From: Clostridia bacterium
GTDB lineage: Bacteria; Bacillota; Clostridia; UMGS1810
Reading direction: 5' to 3'
DNA length: 10,655 nucleotides
Assembly: GCA_016293435.1 (NCBI GenBank)
Contig: JAEDEG010000091.1
Location: 1-10,655, forward strand
Shown here in pieces: positions 1 to 6,632 of the stretch. Position 1 is the first letter of the stretch. Every line of letters starts with the position of its first letter. Position numbers and translations under genes: made by a program. The notes beneath the pieces are model-generated. The model did not search any database. It had not been told where the DNA came from and saw nothing but the letters and a program-made list of their open reading frames with translations.

Positions 1-854
1 TTATGCACTTTGCCAAAGAGGGCTGTGAATATGCCGTTTTGGAATGCGGCATGGGCGGTCTTGGCGATGCGACAAATGCCATATACGACTCTATGGTTTC
101 GGTAATAACCCACATTGCTCTTGATCATACCCAATATTTAGGCGATACAACCGAAAAAATAGCCGTCAACAAATGCGGCATATTCAAAAAAAGCTCGATT
201 GTTGTGACCGGTGCACAGTCTAAGGATGTGCAAAAGGTGATAAGGAACATGGCGGGAAATCGCAGGCTGATTTGGGCAGAAGAACCCCGAAGCATCGGAT
301 ATGAAAACTTTTGCGAAATTTTTGATTATAAAAAAATAAAACATCTGAAATCTTCGCTTTGCGGTGTTCATCAAATATACAACGCATCGATTGCAATTGA
401 GGTTTTGCAGCTGCTCGGAGCAGGTGAGAATACAATCCGATACGCGGTTTCGAATGCAGTAAATCCCGCAAGAATGGAAAGACTTGAAGACGCGCTTTTC
501 TTTGACGGTGCACACAATCCCGACGGGGTAAAAGCGCTTGTCGACAGTATAAACCGCTACAGCCCAAAGGGCAAGATCATTTTTGTGACGGGATTTATGA
601 AAGACAAAGCATACAGCGAGGCATTTTCTATACTCGGCGAGCTTGACAATTTGGATTTTGAAATATATACTGTAAATGTACACTCCAATCCCCGAAGCGA
701 AAGCTCCAAAAAGCTGTGCGACACGGCGCGAATGCTCGGTTTTACGGCAAAAAGCTTTGACAATATCACAGAAGCGATACAAGAAGCTGCCAAAAATGCC
801 GAACTTACTTTCGCGTTTGGGTCGCTGTATATGTACAAAGAATTAAAACGGTGA
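1..854 (+). CDS. folC: Bifunctional folylpolyglutamate synthase/dihydrofolate synthase, 5'-partial
   Basis: Mur-ligase-family enzyme that adds glutamate to dihydropteroate or reduced folates using ATP, in the cytoplasm. Only the C-terminal 283 or so residues are in the window. Family members are usually about 420-440 residues, so the N-terminal part with the P-loop lies upstream and the first visible ATG (position 3) is an internal methionine. Visible family signatures, numbered from that Met: ECGMGGLGDATN (14-25), LDHTQYLGDT (40-49), NKCGI (56-60, whose Lys matches the carbamylated lysine of characterised FolC), NPARMERLE (154-162), and the C-terminal-domain motif DGAHNPD (168-174). The protein ends FAFGSLYMYKELKR, typical of FolC. 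The usual GGRLDATN reads GGLGDATN here, a small variation. The stop is 4 bp before the next gene, so the two are probably co-transcribed and coupled. Confidence 0.95.
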   Translation, partial: MHFAKEGCEYAVLECGMGGLGDATNAIYDSMVSVITHIALDHTQYLGDTTEKIAVNKCGIFKKSSIVVTGAQSKDVQKVIRNMAGNRRLIWAEEPRSIGYENFCEIFDYKKIKHLKSSLCGVHQIYNASIAIEVLQLLGAGENTIRYAVSNAVNPARMERLEDALFFDGAHNPDGVKALVDSINRYSPKGKIIFVTGFMKDKAYSEAFSILGELDNLDFEIYTVNVHSNPRSESSKKLCDTARMLGFTAKSFDNITEAIQEAAKNAELTFAFGSLYMYKELKR

Positions 855-858
855 TTTA

Positions 859-1569
859 ATGAGAATAGACAAACTGATTGCAAACTGCACTCCTGCCACC
901 CGCCGGGAAATAAAGCTATGTATAAAGAAAAGACAGGTCAGTGTCAACTCAAAGGTAGTTTCAGACCCGGGCTTTCATGTAGACGAAAACAAAGACGAAA
1001 TTATTTTTTGCGGTGAAAAAATAAAATATTCGCGCTATACCTATCTTATGCTCAACAAGCCCGAAGGCTACATAAGTGCCACCTACGACAAGCATTATCC
1101 CGTAGTGGTCGACCTTGTGCCCAAAGAATTTGCCCATGCAAGGCTTTTTCCTGTGGGAAGGCTCGATATTGATACCCACGGTCTGCTTTTGCTCACCAAC
1201 GACGGTGACCTTGCACACAAGCTTCTTTCACCAAAATCCCACGTGCCCAAAACCTACTATGTAAAATCTGCAAAGCCGGTGGGCAAATCGGAAACAAATT
1301 CCTTTGAAAAAGGAATTACCCTCGAAGAGGATTTTACAACTCAGCCGGCAATACACAAAATTATATCAGACGACGGTTATGAGAGTCTGCTTACTATATA
1401 TGAAGGAAAATTTCATCAGGTTAAGCGAATGTTTGAAGCACTGGGCAACGAAGTGGTATATCTCAAAAGGATATCCATGGGTTCTTTGACACTTGATAAG
1501 CTTCTTGCCGAGGGAGAATGCCGACCGCTTACGGGCGAAGAACTTCAAAAACTCAAAAACGAAATATAA
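859..1569 (+). CDS. rsuA: Ribosomal pseudouridine synthase, RsuA/RluB/E/F family
   Basis: Isomerises a uridine in rRNA to pseudouridine; the closest-looking subfamily is RsuA (16S U516), but the exact target cannot be read from sequence. The 236-aa length fits the family. Residues 1-48 form a small S4 RNA-binding domain (MRIDKLIANC..., then KKRQVSVN). The catalytic domain carries LNKPEGYISAT (65-75) and the active-site motif GRLDIDTHGLLLLTNDG (100-116), in which Asp103 is the expected catalytic aspartate. KTYYV (131-135) and the C-terminal EGKFHQVKRMFEALGNEV (182-199) are also family hallmarks. The start codon follows the folC stop by 4 bp, with only a weak GGTGA-like Shine-Dalgarno inside the end of folC, which suggests translational coupling. 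RluB-type substrates (23S rRNA) are the main alternative. Confidence 0.92.
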   Translation: MRIDKLIANCTPATRREIKLCIKKRQVSVNSKVVSDPGFHVDENKDEIIFCGEKIKYSRYTYLMLNKPEGYISATYDKHYPVVVDLVPKEFAHARLFPVGRLDIDTHGLLLLTNDGDLAHKLLSPKSHVPKTYYVKSAKPVGKSETNSFEKGITLEEDFTTQPAIHKIISDDGYESLLTIYEGKFHQVKRMFEALGNEVVYLKRISMGSLTLDKLLAEGECRPLTGEELQKLKNEI

Positions 1570-1617
1570 AAAATCACTGACAAAGCTTTACAAAGCTTCA
1601 GCCGAAAGGAAATTAAT

Positions 1618-3762
1618 ATGGACATAATAAAAACCCTTGCCAAAGAGCTTGAGCTCAAAGAAAAACAAATTAGCGACACCGTTGCCCTCATTGACAGCGG
1701 CAACACTATCCCCTTTATTGCCAGATATCGAAAAGAGGTAACCGGTGCCCTTGATGATGAGATATTAAGAAAGCTCCATGAGCGCCTGACATATCTGCGT
1801 TCACTTGACGAACGACGCGAAGAAATTATGCGTCTCATAGACGAGCAGGGCAATCTCACAGACGAACTGAGGGCAAAGATAGAGGCTGCAACAGTGCTTC
1901 AGGAGCTGGAGGATATATACAGACCGTTTCGCCCCAAAAGACGCACCCGTGCAACCGTTGCAAAGGAAAAAGGACTTGAGCCTCTTGCCAATCTCATATA
2001 TCTGCAGGCAGAGCAGAGCGGTGACCCGCTTGATTTTGGTGCAAAATATATTAATGAAGAAAAAGAAGTTCTCACTGCAGAGGATGCCATTGCCGGAGCT
2101 ATGGACATAATTGCCGAAATGATATCCGACGATGCCGACTGTCGCAAGCACATAAGGTCAATGACAATGGACCATGGTATGATAAAAACAAGTGCTTCCA
2201 CCGAAGAGGACAGCGTATACTCAATGTATTACGATTTTTCTGAGCCAGCCAAAAAGATAGCCGGCCACAGAGTGCTTGCCATTAACCGCGGCGAAAGTGA
2301 GAAAATGCTCAGTGTTTCGGTTGATATAGATGAAAACATGATTCTCGGCTATCTGACTTCTCAGATTGTTCGCAAATCCATATTCGAGCAGATTATGAAA
2401 GATACAATTGCCGATTCCTACAAAAGACTTATTGCACCGTCGATCGAGCGCGAAATCAGAAATATTCTTACAGAAAATGCCGAAGAGAATGCCATAAAGC
2501 TCTTTTCAAAAAATCTGCATCAGCTTTTGATGCAGCCCCCAATGAAAGGCAAAACCGTGCTCGGGCTTGACCCCGGCTACCGCACCGGATGCAAGCTTGC
2601 TGTTGTAGACGAAACCGGCAAGGTGTGTGATACGGGCGTAATATTTTGTACGCTTGACCATCACGATAAGAAAAAAAGCAGTGAATATGTAAAACAGCTA
2701 ATCAAAAAGCACGGAGTAGAGCTCATTGCCATAGGCAACGGCACCGCCTCCAAGGAGTCTGAAATATTTATTGCCTCACTGCTAAAGGAGCTTGATACCA
2801 AGGTATATTATATGATGGTGAGCGAGGCGGGAGCGTCTGTATACTCGGCTTCAAAGCTTGCAGCCGAAGAATTTCCGGATTTTACCGTGGAGCAGAGAAG
2901 TGCCGCTTCTATTGCCAGAAGATTGCAAGATCCGCTATCAGAGCTTGTAAAGATAGACCCCAAATCCATAGGCGTTGGGCAATATCAGCACGATATGAAC
3001 CAAAAACGGCTCAGCGAAACACTGAGCGGTGTTGTTGAAAGCTGTGTAAACAGTGTGGGTGTAGACCTCAACACGGCATCTGCGCCGCTTCTCTCCTATG
3101 TTGCCGGTATATCCTCCCCCATTGCCAAAAACATTGTAAAATACAGAGACGAAAACGGAAAATTCTCTTCCAGAAAACAACTTCTCAAGGTAGCAAAGCT
3201 CGGTCCGAAAGCATTTACCCAATGTGCAGGATTTTTGCGCATCCCCGGAGCTGACAATTTTCTCGATACAACCTCTGTTCATCCCGAAAGCTACGGTGCC
3301 GCGTCGGCACTGCTCTCCGAGCTTGGCTACACCTCCGACGATGTAATCGAAGGCAATCTCACCGATCTGAAGCTTCGCATGAAAAACATGAACATAGACG
3401 ATTTTTGTAAAAGGCACAGCGTTGGCAAGCTTACCATGTCGGATATTGCAGACGAGCTGCTAAAGCCCGGGCGTGACCCCCGAGATGAAATGCCCAAACC
3501 CATGCTCATGGAGGACATAATGAGCATCGAAGATCTGAGGCCCGGCATGGTTATGAACGGAACCGTGCGCAATGTTATTGACTTTGGCGCGTTTGTTGAT
3601 ATAGGAGTTCATCAAGACGGTCTGGTGCACATATCTCAGATAAGCAGCAAATATATCAAGCATCCTACCGATGTGCTTTCGGTTGGTGACATTGTAAAGG
3701 TCAAAATAATTGACATAGACCTCAAAAAGAACAGAATTTCGCTGTCTATGAAAGAGGCGTAG
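1618..3762 (+). CDS. tex: Tex family transcription accessory protein (S1 RNA-binding domain)
   Basis: Tex is a conserved cytoplasmic nucleic-acid-binding protein related to eukaryotic Spt6, implicated in transcription; its biochemical role remains loosely defined. The 714 residues match the family length and architecture: N-terminal helical/HTH Tex domain (1-190, including IPFIARYRKEVTGALDD at 31-47 and LEDIYRPFRPKRRTRA at 97-112), YqgF-like RNase H fold (about 310-440, VLGLDPGYRTGCK at 314-326), helix-hairpin-helix modules (about 480-545, VDLNTASAPLLSYVAGI then FSSRKQLLKVAKLGPKAFTQCAGFLRI), and a C-terminal S1 domain (642-711, GMVMNGTVRNVIDFGAFVDIG then DGLVHISQIS). The start is supported by AAAGGA at 1605-1610, 7 nt before ATG. 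It follows the pseudouridine synthase by 48 bp and is probably in the same transcript. It appears intact. Confidence 0.96.
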   Translation: MDIIKTLAKELELKEKQISDTVALIDSGNTIPFIARYRKEVTGALDDEILRKLHERLTYLRSLDERREEIMRLIDEQGNLTDELRAKIEAATVLQELEDIYRPFRPKRRTRATVAKEKGLEPLANLIYLQAEQSGDPLDFGAKYINEEKEVLTAEDAIAGAMDIIAEMISDDADCRKHIRSMTMDHGMIKTSASTEEDSVYSMYYDFSEPAKKIAGHRVLAINRGESEKMLSVSVDIDENMILGYLTSQIVRKSIFEQIMKDTIADSYKRLIAPSIEREIRNILTENAEENAIKLFSKNLHQLLMQPPMKGKTVLGLDPGYRTGCKLAVVDETGKVCDTGVIFCTLDHHDKKKSSEYVKQLIKKHGVELIAIGNGTASKESEIFIASLLKELDTKVYYMMVSEAGASVYSASKLAAEEFPDFTVEQRSAASIARRLQDPLSELVKIDPKSIGVGQYQHDMNQKRLSETLSGVVESCVNSVGVDLNTASAPLLSYVAGISSPIAKNIVKYRDENGKFSSRKQLLKVAKLGPKAFTQCAGFLRIPGADNFLDTTSVHPESYGAASALLSELGYTSDDVIEGNLTDLKLRMKNMNIDDFCKRHSVGKLTMSDIADELLKPGRDPRDEMPKPMLMEDIMSIEDLRPGMVMNGTVRNVIDFGAFVDIGVHQDGLVHISQISSKYIKHPTDVLSVGDIVKVKIIDIDLKKNRISLSMKEA

Positions 3763-3782
3763 GTCTGTCAAGACCAAATTTT
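3762..3782 (+). terminator. Weak hairpin overlapping the tex stop codon
   Basis: GGTCT (3762-3766) and AGACC (3771-3775) form a 5-bp stem with a GTCA loop, followed by AAATTTTT. The hairpin begins on the last base of the tex stop. The stem is short, so this is a possible rather than a certain intrinsic terminator; the larger stem-loop about 140 bp downstream may do most of the work. Confidence 0.4.
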
Positions 3783-3914
3783 TGAGGGAAGCTCGAATAT
3801 TGTTTGTGCACAAATAACAAAGTTTTGATAAAAGAAATTGGATGTTTAACAAAGAATAAGCGTATTTTTACATAAAAAAACGTGATTTAAAGCATGATTT
3901 GTGCAAAAAGTATA

Positions 3915-3954
3915 TTAATGCCGTGAGCTTTTTGGGGCTCTCGGCATTAATTTT
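3915..3954 (+). terminator. Long stem-loop, probable terminator of the folC-rsuA-tex transcript
   Basis: TTAATGCCG (3915-3923) pairs perfectly with CGGCATTAA (3942-3950). Inside it, after a T-T mismatch, GAGC (3925-3928) pairs with GCTC (3937-3940), leaving an 8-nt T/G-rich loop. TTTT follows immediately. The stem is strong but the U-tract is short. It is most likely the main terminator of the upstream operon; an attenuator-like role is less likely because the downstream promoter lies beyond it. Confidence 0.6.
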
Positions 3955-4028
3955 AGAGATTTATGCAATGTAAACAAATATTCTGAATAATTTTGTGAAA
4001 ATACCCATTAGAAAAAAAAATCTATTTG

Positions 4029-4037
4029 TGTTATAGT
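4029..4037 (+). promoter_or_regulatory. Extended -10 promoter for the ABC ATPase gene
   Basis: TG-T-TATAGT (4029-4037) matches the extended -10 motif TGnTATAAT with one difference. A second overlapping TATAGT lies at 4037-4042. An uninterrupted A-tract (4012-4020) precedes it and could act as an UP-like element. There is no good TTGACA at the right distance; TTAGAA (4008-4013, 18-nt spacer) is the nearest candidate. Transcription would start near 4044, giving a leader of about 80 nt. The assignment rests on motif match and position only. Confidence 0.5.
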
Positions 4038-4060
4038 ATAGTCAATAAATATGTAAAGTC

Positions 4061-4101
4061 GCCGTTGTACTGTGTTTGTTGAATAACAACACCCGGACGG
4101 C
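4061..4101 (+). other. Possible stem-loop in the 5' leader of the ABC ATPase gene
   Basis: GTTGT (4064-4068) can pair with ACAAC (4086-4090), and GCC (4061-4063) with GGC (4099-4101) across an 8-nt bulge (4091-4098). It ends 9 nt before the AGGAGGT ribosome binding site. The pairing is weak and does not match a riboswitch class I recognise; it may simply stabilise the mRNA. Confidence 0.25.
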
Positions 4102-4125
4102 AAGGTATTCAGGAGGTCGCTAATT

Positions 4126-5238
4126 ATGGCAAGTTTAAATTTACAGCACATTTACAAAACATATGCAGGCGGTGTAACAGCCGTTTCCGATTTTTGTCTT
4201 GATATCGAAGATAAAGAATTTATTGTGCTTGTAGGTCCCTCTGGTTGCGGTAAGTCCACAACTCTCAGAATGATTGCAGGGCTTGAGGAAATTTCAGAGG
4301 GTGAATTATACATCGGAGATACACTCGTTAATGATGTAGCTCCCAAGGATAGAGATATCGCAATGGTTTTCCAGAACTATGCTCTTTATCCTCACATGAC
4401 AGTTTTTGAAAACATGGCTTTTGCGCTCAAGCTCCGTAAGCTCCCCAAAGACGAAATTAGACAGCGCGTTACGGAAGCTGCCAGAGTTCTCGACATTGAG
4501 CATCTGCTCGACAGAAAGCCTGCAGCTCTTTCCGGTGGTCAGAGACAGCGTGTTGCTCTCGGTCGTGCTATCGTTCGTGAGCCCAAGGTATTCCTCATGG
4601 ACGAACCTCTTTCAAACCTCGATGCAAAGCTCAGAGTACAGATGAGAACCGAAATTTCAAAGCTCCATCACAGACTCCAGGCAACATTCATCTACGTTAC
4701 ACATGACCAGACCGAAGCTCTGACAATGGGTACCAGAATCGTTGTTATGAAGGATGGCTTTGTACAGCAGATTGATTCTCCTCTCAATCTTTACAACAAG
4801 CCTTGCAATATGTTTGTTGCCGGATTTATCGGCAGTCCCCAGATGAACTTCACAAGCTGCAAAGCAATAAGCAAAGACAATGCTGTATATCTCGAATTTG
4901 CTAACAACAGCATTAAGCTTCCCGAAGGTGTTGCTGCAAAGGTTAAAGAGGCAGACTGCATCGGCAAAGAAGTTATTCTCGGCATCAGACCCGAAGACCT
5001 TCACGATGAAGAAAGCTTCATTTCTCTCAATCCCGATGCTGTTCTTACCGCTGATGTTGAAGTTACCGAAATGATGGGAGCTGAAACCTATCTCTATCTT
5101 AAGGTTGGTGACAACAGCTTCACAGCAAGAGTTAACCCCAGAAGCACTGCCGCTGTTGGTGATAACATCAAAATAGGTGTTGACGTTAACAAAATCCACC
5201 TCTTTGACAAAGAGACAGAAGCTGCTATTCTTAACTAA
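4126..5238 (+). CDS. ugpC: MalK/UgpC/MsmK-type carbohydrate ABC transporter ATP-binding protein
   Basis: ATPase subunit that drives carbohydrate (or glycerol-3-phosphate) import by type I ABC transporters, bound to the inner face of the membrane permeases. All nucleotide-binding motifs are intact: Walker A GPSGCGKST (37-45), Q-loop Gln83 in VFQNYALYPHMTV, signature LSGGQRQRVALGRA (135-148), Walker B VFLMDEPLSNLDAKLR (155-170), and switch His193 in THDQTEAL. Residues 238-370 form the TOBE/OB regulatory domain typical of the MalK subfamily. The 370-aa length is normal. The start is fixed by AGGAGGT at 4111-4117, 8 nt upstream. No permease or solute-binding gene is adjacent, so it may be a shared ATPase serving several importers, as MsmX does in Bacillus subtilis (inference). 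Isoleucine is written almost only ATT/ATC, unlike neighbouring genes rich in ATA, which suggests high expression. The exact sugar specificity is unknown. Confidence 0.93.
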   Translation: MASLNLQHIYKTYAGGVTAVSDFCLDIEDKEFIVLVGPSGCGKSTTLRMIAGLEEISEGELYIGDTLVNDVAPKDRDIAMVFQNYALYPHMTVFENMAFALKLRKLPKDEIRQRVTEAARVLDIEHLLDRKPAALSGGQRQRVALGRAIVREPKVFLMDEPLSNLDAKLRVQMRTEISKLHHRLQATFIYVTHDQTEALTMGTRIVVMKDGFVQQIDSPLNLYNKPCNMFVAGFIGSPQMNFTSCKAISKDNAVYLEFANNSIKLPEGVAAKVKEADCIGKEVILGIRPEDLHDEESFISLNPDAVLTADVEVTEMMGAETYLYLKVGDNSFTARVNPRSTAAVGDNIKIGVDVNKIHLFDKETEAAILN

Positions 5239-5263
5239 ATTATTAATTTTGGAATAATTAACC

Positions 5264-5298
5264 AAAAAACTGTCGCAACGGTTGCGGCAGTTTTTTTT
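5264..5298 (+). terminator. Strong intrinsic terminator after the ABC ATPase gene
   Basis: AAAAAACTG (5264-5272), a T-G wobble pair, then CGCAA (5274-5278) pair with TTGCG (5282-5286) and CAGTTTTTT, closing on a 3-nt CGG loop and continuing into an eight-T run (5291-5298). The A-tract on the left arm makes it potentially active in both directions. It lies 26 bp after the stop codon. Confidence 0.92.
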
Positions 5299-5310
5299 GT
5301 ATGATATAAT
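5282..5310 (+). promoter_or_regulatory. Probable promoter of mltG
   Basis: A perfect -10 hexamer TATAAT (5305-5310) lies 17 nt after TTGCGG (5282-5287), a weak -35. The -35 is inside the right arm of the preceding terminator, so terminator and promoter overlap. The mltG start is 33 bp downstream, with AGAAGG (5329-5334) as its ribosome binding site. Confidence 0.6.
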
Positions 5311-5343
5311 GATTTTAATTTATACTAAAGAAGGTGTTAAATA

Positions 5344-6360
5344 ATGAAAAATAAAAAGAAGCTCGTCTCTATAATTATTATCATAATTGTAATATTTGGA
5401 TGTGTAAGAGGTATTCCGATGTACCGGGAATATACCGGCGCATCTGTGTATACGGGCAACACGGTTACTGTAGAAATCAAAGAGGGTGAAACCGCCTCTC
5501 AGGTAGCGTCTAAGCTTGTGGACATGAATATCATAAAAAGCAAATATGCCTTTATTCTGAAACACAAACAAAGTAGCGACAAATACGGTGAAATCCGATA
5601 CGGAGTGTACAATATACGAAAAGGCATGAATCTTGACGATATTCTTTACACTCTGACCAAAACCAACGGAAATGCAAATGTAGTGACGGTAGTAATTCCC
5701 GAGGGATTTTCGGTTGAAATGATAGCCGCACGTCTTGAAGAAAATGGTCTGTGTACCAAAGATGAGTTTATTGCCTCAATAAAGCAGGATACTTTCAATT
5801 ATAATTTTATAGACCATATTCCCGACGTTAACTACAAGTACAAGCTTGAAGGATTTTTGTTTCCAAGCACATATGAATTTTCATCAGAAATGACGCCTCA
5901 CATGATGGCAGACGCAATGCTTGCCGCATTTGAAAAAGAATATGACAGCAATTTTGATAACTACGACAACCTTTTTGAGATTATGACAATTGCTTCAATT
6001 GTAGAAAGAGAGGCGGTTCTCGACAGCGAGCGTGCCGTTATAGCAGGCGTTATCAACAACAGAATAAAAAGCAATATGCTTCTTCAGGTGGACGCAACAG
6101 TGGTTTATGCCAAATCGGCAGGACTATATGATATGACAAAGGTTACCTACGAGGATCTTGAGGTTGATTCGCCGTATAACACCTACAAATACAAGGGCCT
6201 TACCCCCGGTCCCATATGCAATCCGGGTATAAAGTCGATAATCGCAGCTGCAAATCCCGATTCAAATTCGTATCTTTTCTATCATACAGATGAGGTCAAG
6301 AAGGACGGCAGCCATATATTTACCGAAAATTTTGATGACCATGTAGCTACAATGAATTAA
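5344..6360 (+). CDS. mltG: Endolytic murein transglycosylase MltG (YceG-like)
   Basis: Cleaves nascent glycan strands in peptidoglycan and acts at the outer face of the membrane. The 338-aa product begins with a Lys-rich cytoplasmic tail (KNKKK) and a hydrophobic anchor (about 7-22, very isoleucine-rich). Residues 41-105 resemble the LysM-like subdomain of the family. The YceG catalytic domain follows: IPEGFSVEMIAARLEENGL (118-136), EGFLFPSTYEF (169-179), and IASIVEREA (216-224), in which Glu221 corresponds to the catalytic glutamate. The C-terminal half has INNRIKSNMLLQVDATVVYA, GLTPGPICNPGIKSIIAAANP and a final FYHTDEVKKDGSHIFTENFDDHVA, all hallmarks. In many Firmicutes mltG neighbours other conserved genes, but here it seems to be its own transcription unit between a terminator and a hairpin-rich gap. 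It appears intact. Confidence 0.95.
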   Translation: MKNKKKLVSIIIIIIVIFGCVRGIPMYREYTGASVYTGNTVTVEIKEGETASQVASKLVDMNIIKSKYAFILKHKQSSDKYGEIRYGVYNIRKGMNLDDILYTLTKTNGNANVVTVVIPEGFSVEMIAARLEENGLCTKDEFIASIKQDTFNYNFIDHIPDVNYKYKLEGFLFPSTYEFSSEMTPHMMADAMLAAFEKEYDSNFDNYDNLFEIMTIASIVEREAVLDSERAVIAGVINNRIKSNMLLQVDATVVYAKSAGLYDMTKVTYEDLEVDSPYNTYKYKGLTPGPICNPGIKSIIAAANPDSNSYLFYHTDEVKKDGSHIFTENFDDHVATMN

Positions 6361-6471
6361 ATTATCTTTTATTTTTCAATGATGAAAACATAAATATTTT
6401 TGAAAGCATATAAAAAAACTGTATAAATCATACTTAACAATATCCTTTAGCTTGAATATAACTAAATTAAG

Positions 6472-6504
6472 ATGTCCCCCGCCTCTATAGGCGGCGGGTG
6501 ACAT
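6472..6504 (+). repeat. GC-rich stem-loop beside the inverted-repeat element
   Basis: ATGTC (6472-6476) pairs with GACAT (6500-6504); after a C-T mismatch, CCCGCC (6478-6483) pairs with GGCGGG (6493-6498), leaving a 9-nt loop. It lies 6 bp before the hairpin of the 6511-6574 element and contrasts with the AT-rich surroundings. It could belong to the same element; the second copy runs off the window before this part would appear, so this cannot be tested here. No U-tract follows, so it does not look like a standard terminator. Confidence 0.5.
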
Positions 6505-6510
6505 TTAATT

Positions 6511-6574
6511 TTTTCAGTGGGAGTTCAATCTCCCACTGAAAACGTTGAATGACGCGGCTTTGCCGCTTATTGAA
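6511..6574 (+). repeat. Structured repeat element, left copy
   Basis: Positions 6522-6574 are identical over 53 nt to the reverse complement of 10603-10655. The element contains a perfect 13-bp hairpin (6511-6523 with 6530-6542, loop TTCAAT), then a spacer CGTTGAATGAC, a small hairpin GCGGC-TTT-GCCGC (6554-6566), and the end TTATTGAA. The loop TTCAAT (6524-6529) is exactly complementary to ATTGAA (6569-6574). It resembles a REP-like or non-autonomous mobile element; terminal hairpins with guide pairing are known from IS200/IS605-type ends, but no transposase is visible, so the class is not established. It ends 58 bp before a CHR gene start. Confidence 0.8.
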
Positions 6575-6632
6575 TACAATTTGCGGGATATATTTATTGA
6601 TGATTGTATCAAAGAAAGGACGACTGCACATA

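Larger units (their letters stand above)
3763..4125. other. 363-bp non-coding region between tex and the ABC ATPase gene
   Basis: No credible gene was found. In order it holds the weak hairpin at the tex stop; an AT-rich stretch with a perfect palindrome TTTGTGCACAAA at 3803-3814; a near-copy of it, TTTGTGCAAAAA, at 3898-3909; a long stem-loop at 3915-3950; an A-rich tract at 4011-4020; an extended -10 promoter at 4029-4037; and an untranslated leader of roughly 80 nt ending in a strong ribosome binding site at 4111-4117. Confidence 0.7.

Noticed and set aside
138..782. Long minus-strand open frame opposite folC (214 codons)
   Set aside because: It lies wholly antisense to a well-supported folC and has no recognisable motif; it is a codon-bias shadow.
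4657..5265. Long minus-strand open frame opposite the ABC ATPase gene (202 codons)
   Set aside because: It is antisense to a gene with all ABC motifs intact, and its product resembles nothing known to me.
6511..6542. 13-bp hairpin as the mltG terminator
   Set aside because: It is followed by AAAACG rather than T-residues and is part of a sequence repeated elsewhere, so it is better described as part of the repeat element.
6549..6632. In-frame upstream ATG extending the first CHR protein by 28 residues
   Set aside because: The extension is translated from the repeat element, is not CHR-like and has no ribosome binding site; the ATG at 6633 begins with the family-typical MKELIQLF and has GAAAGGA upstream.
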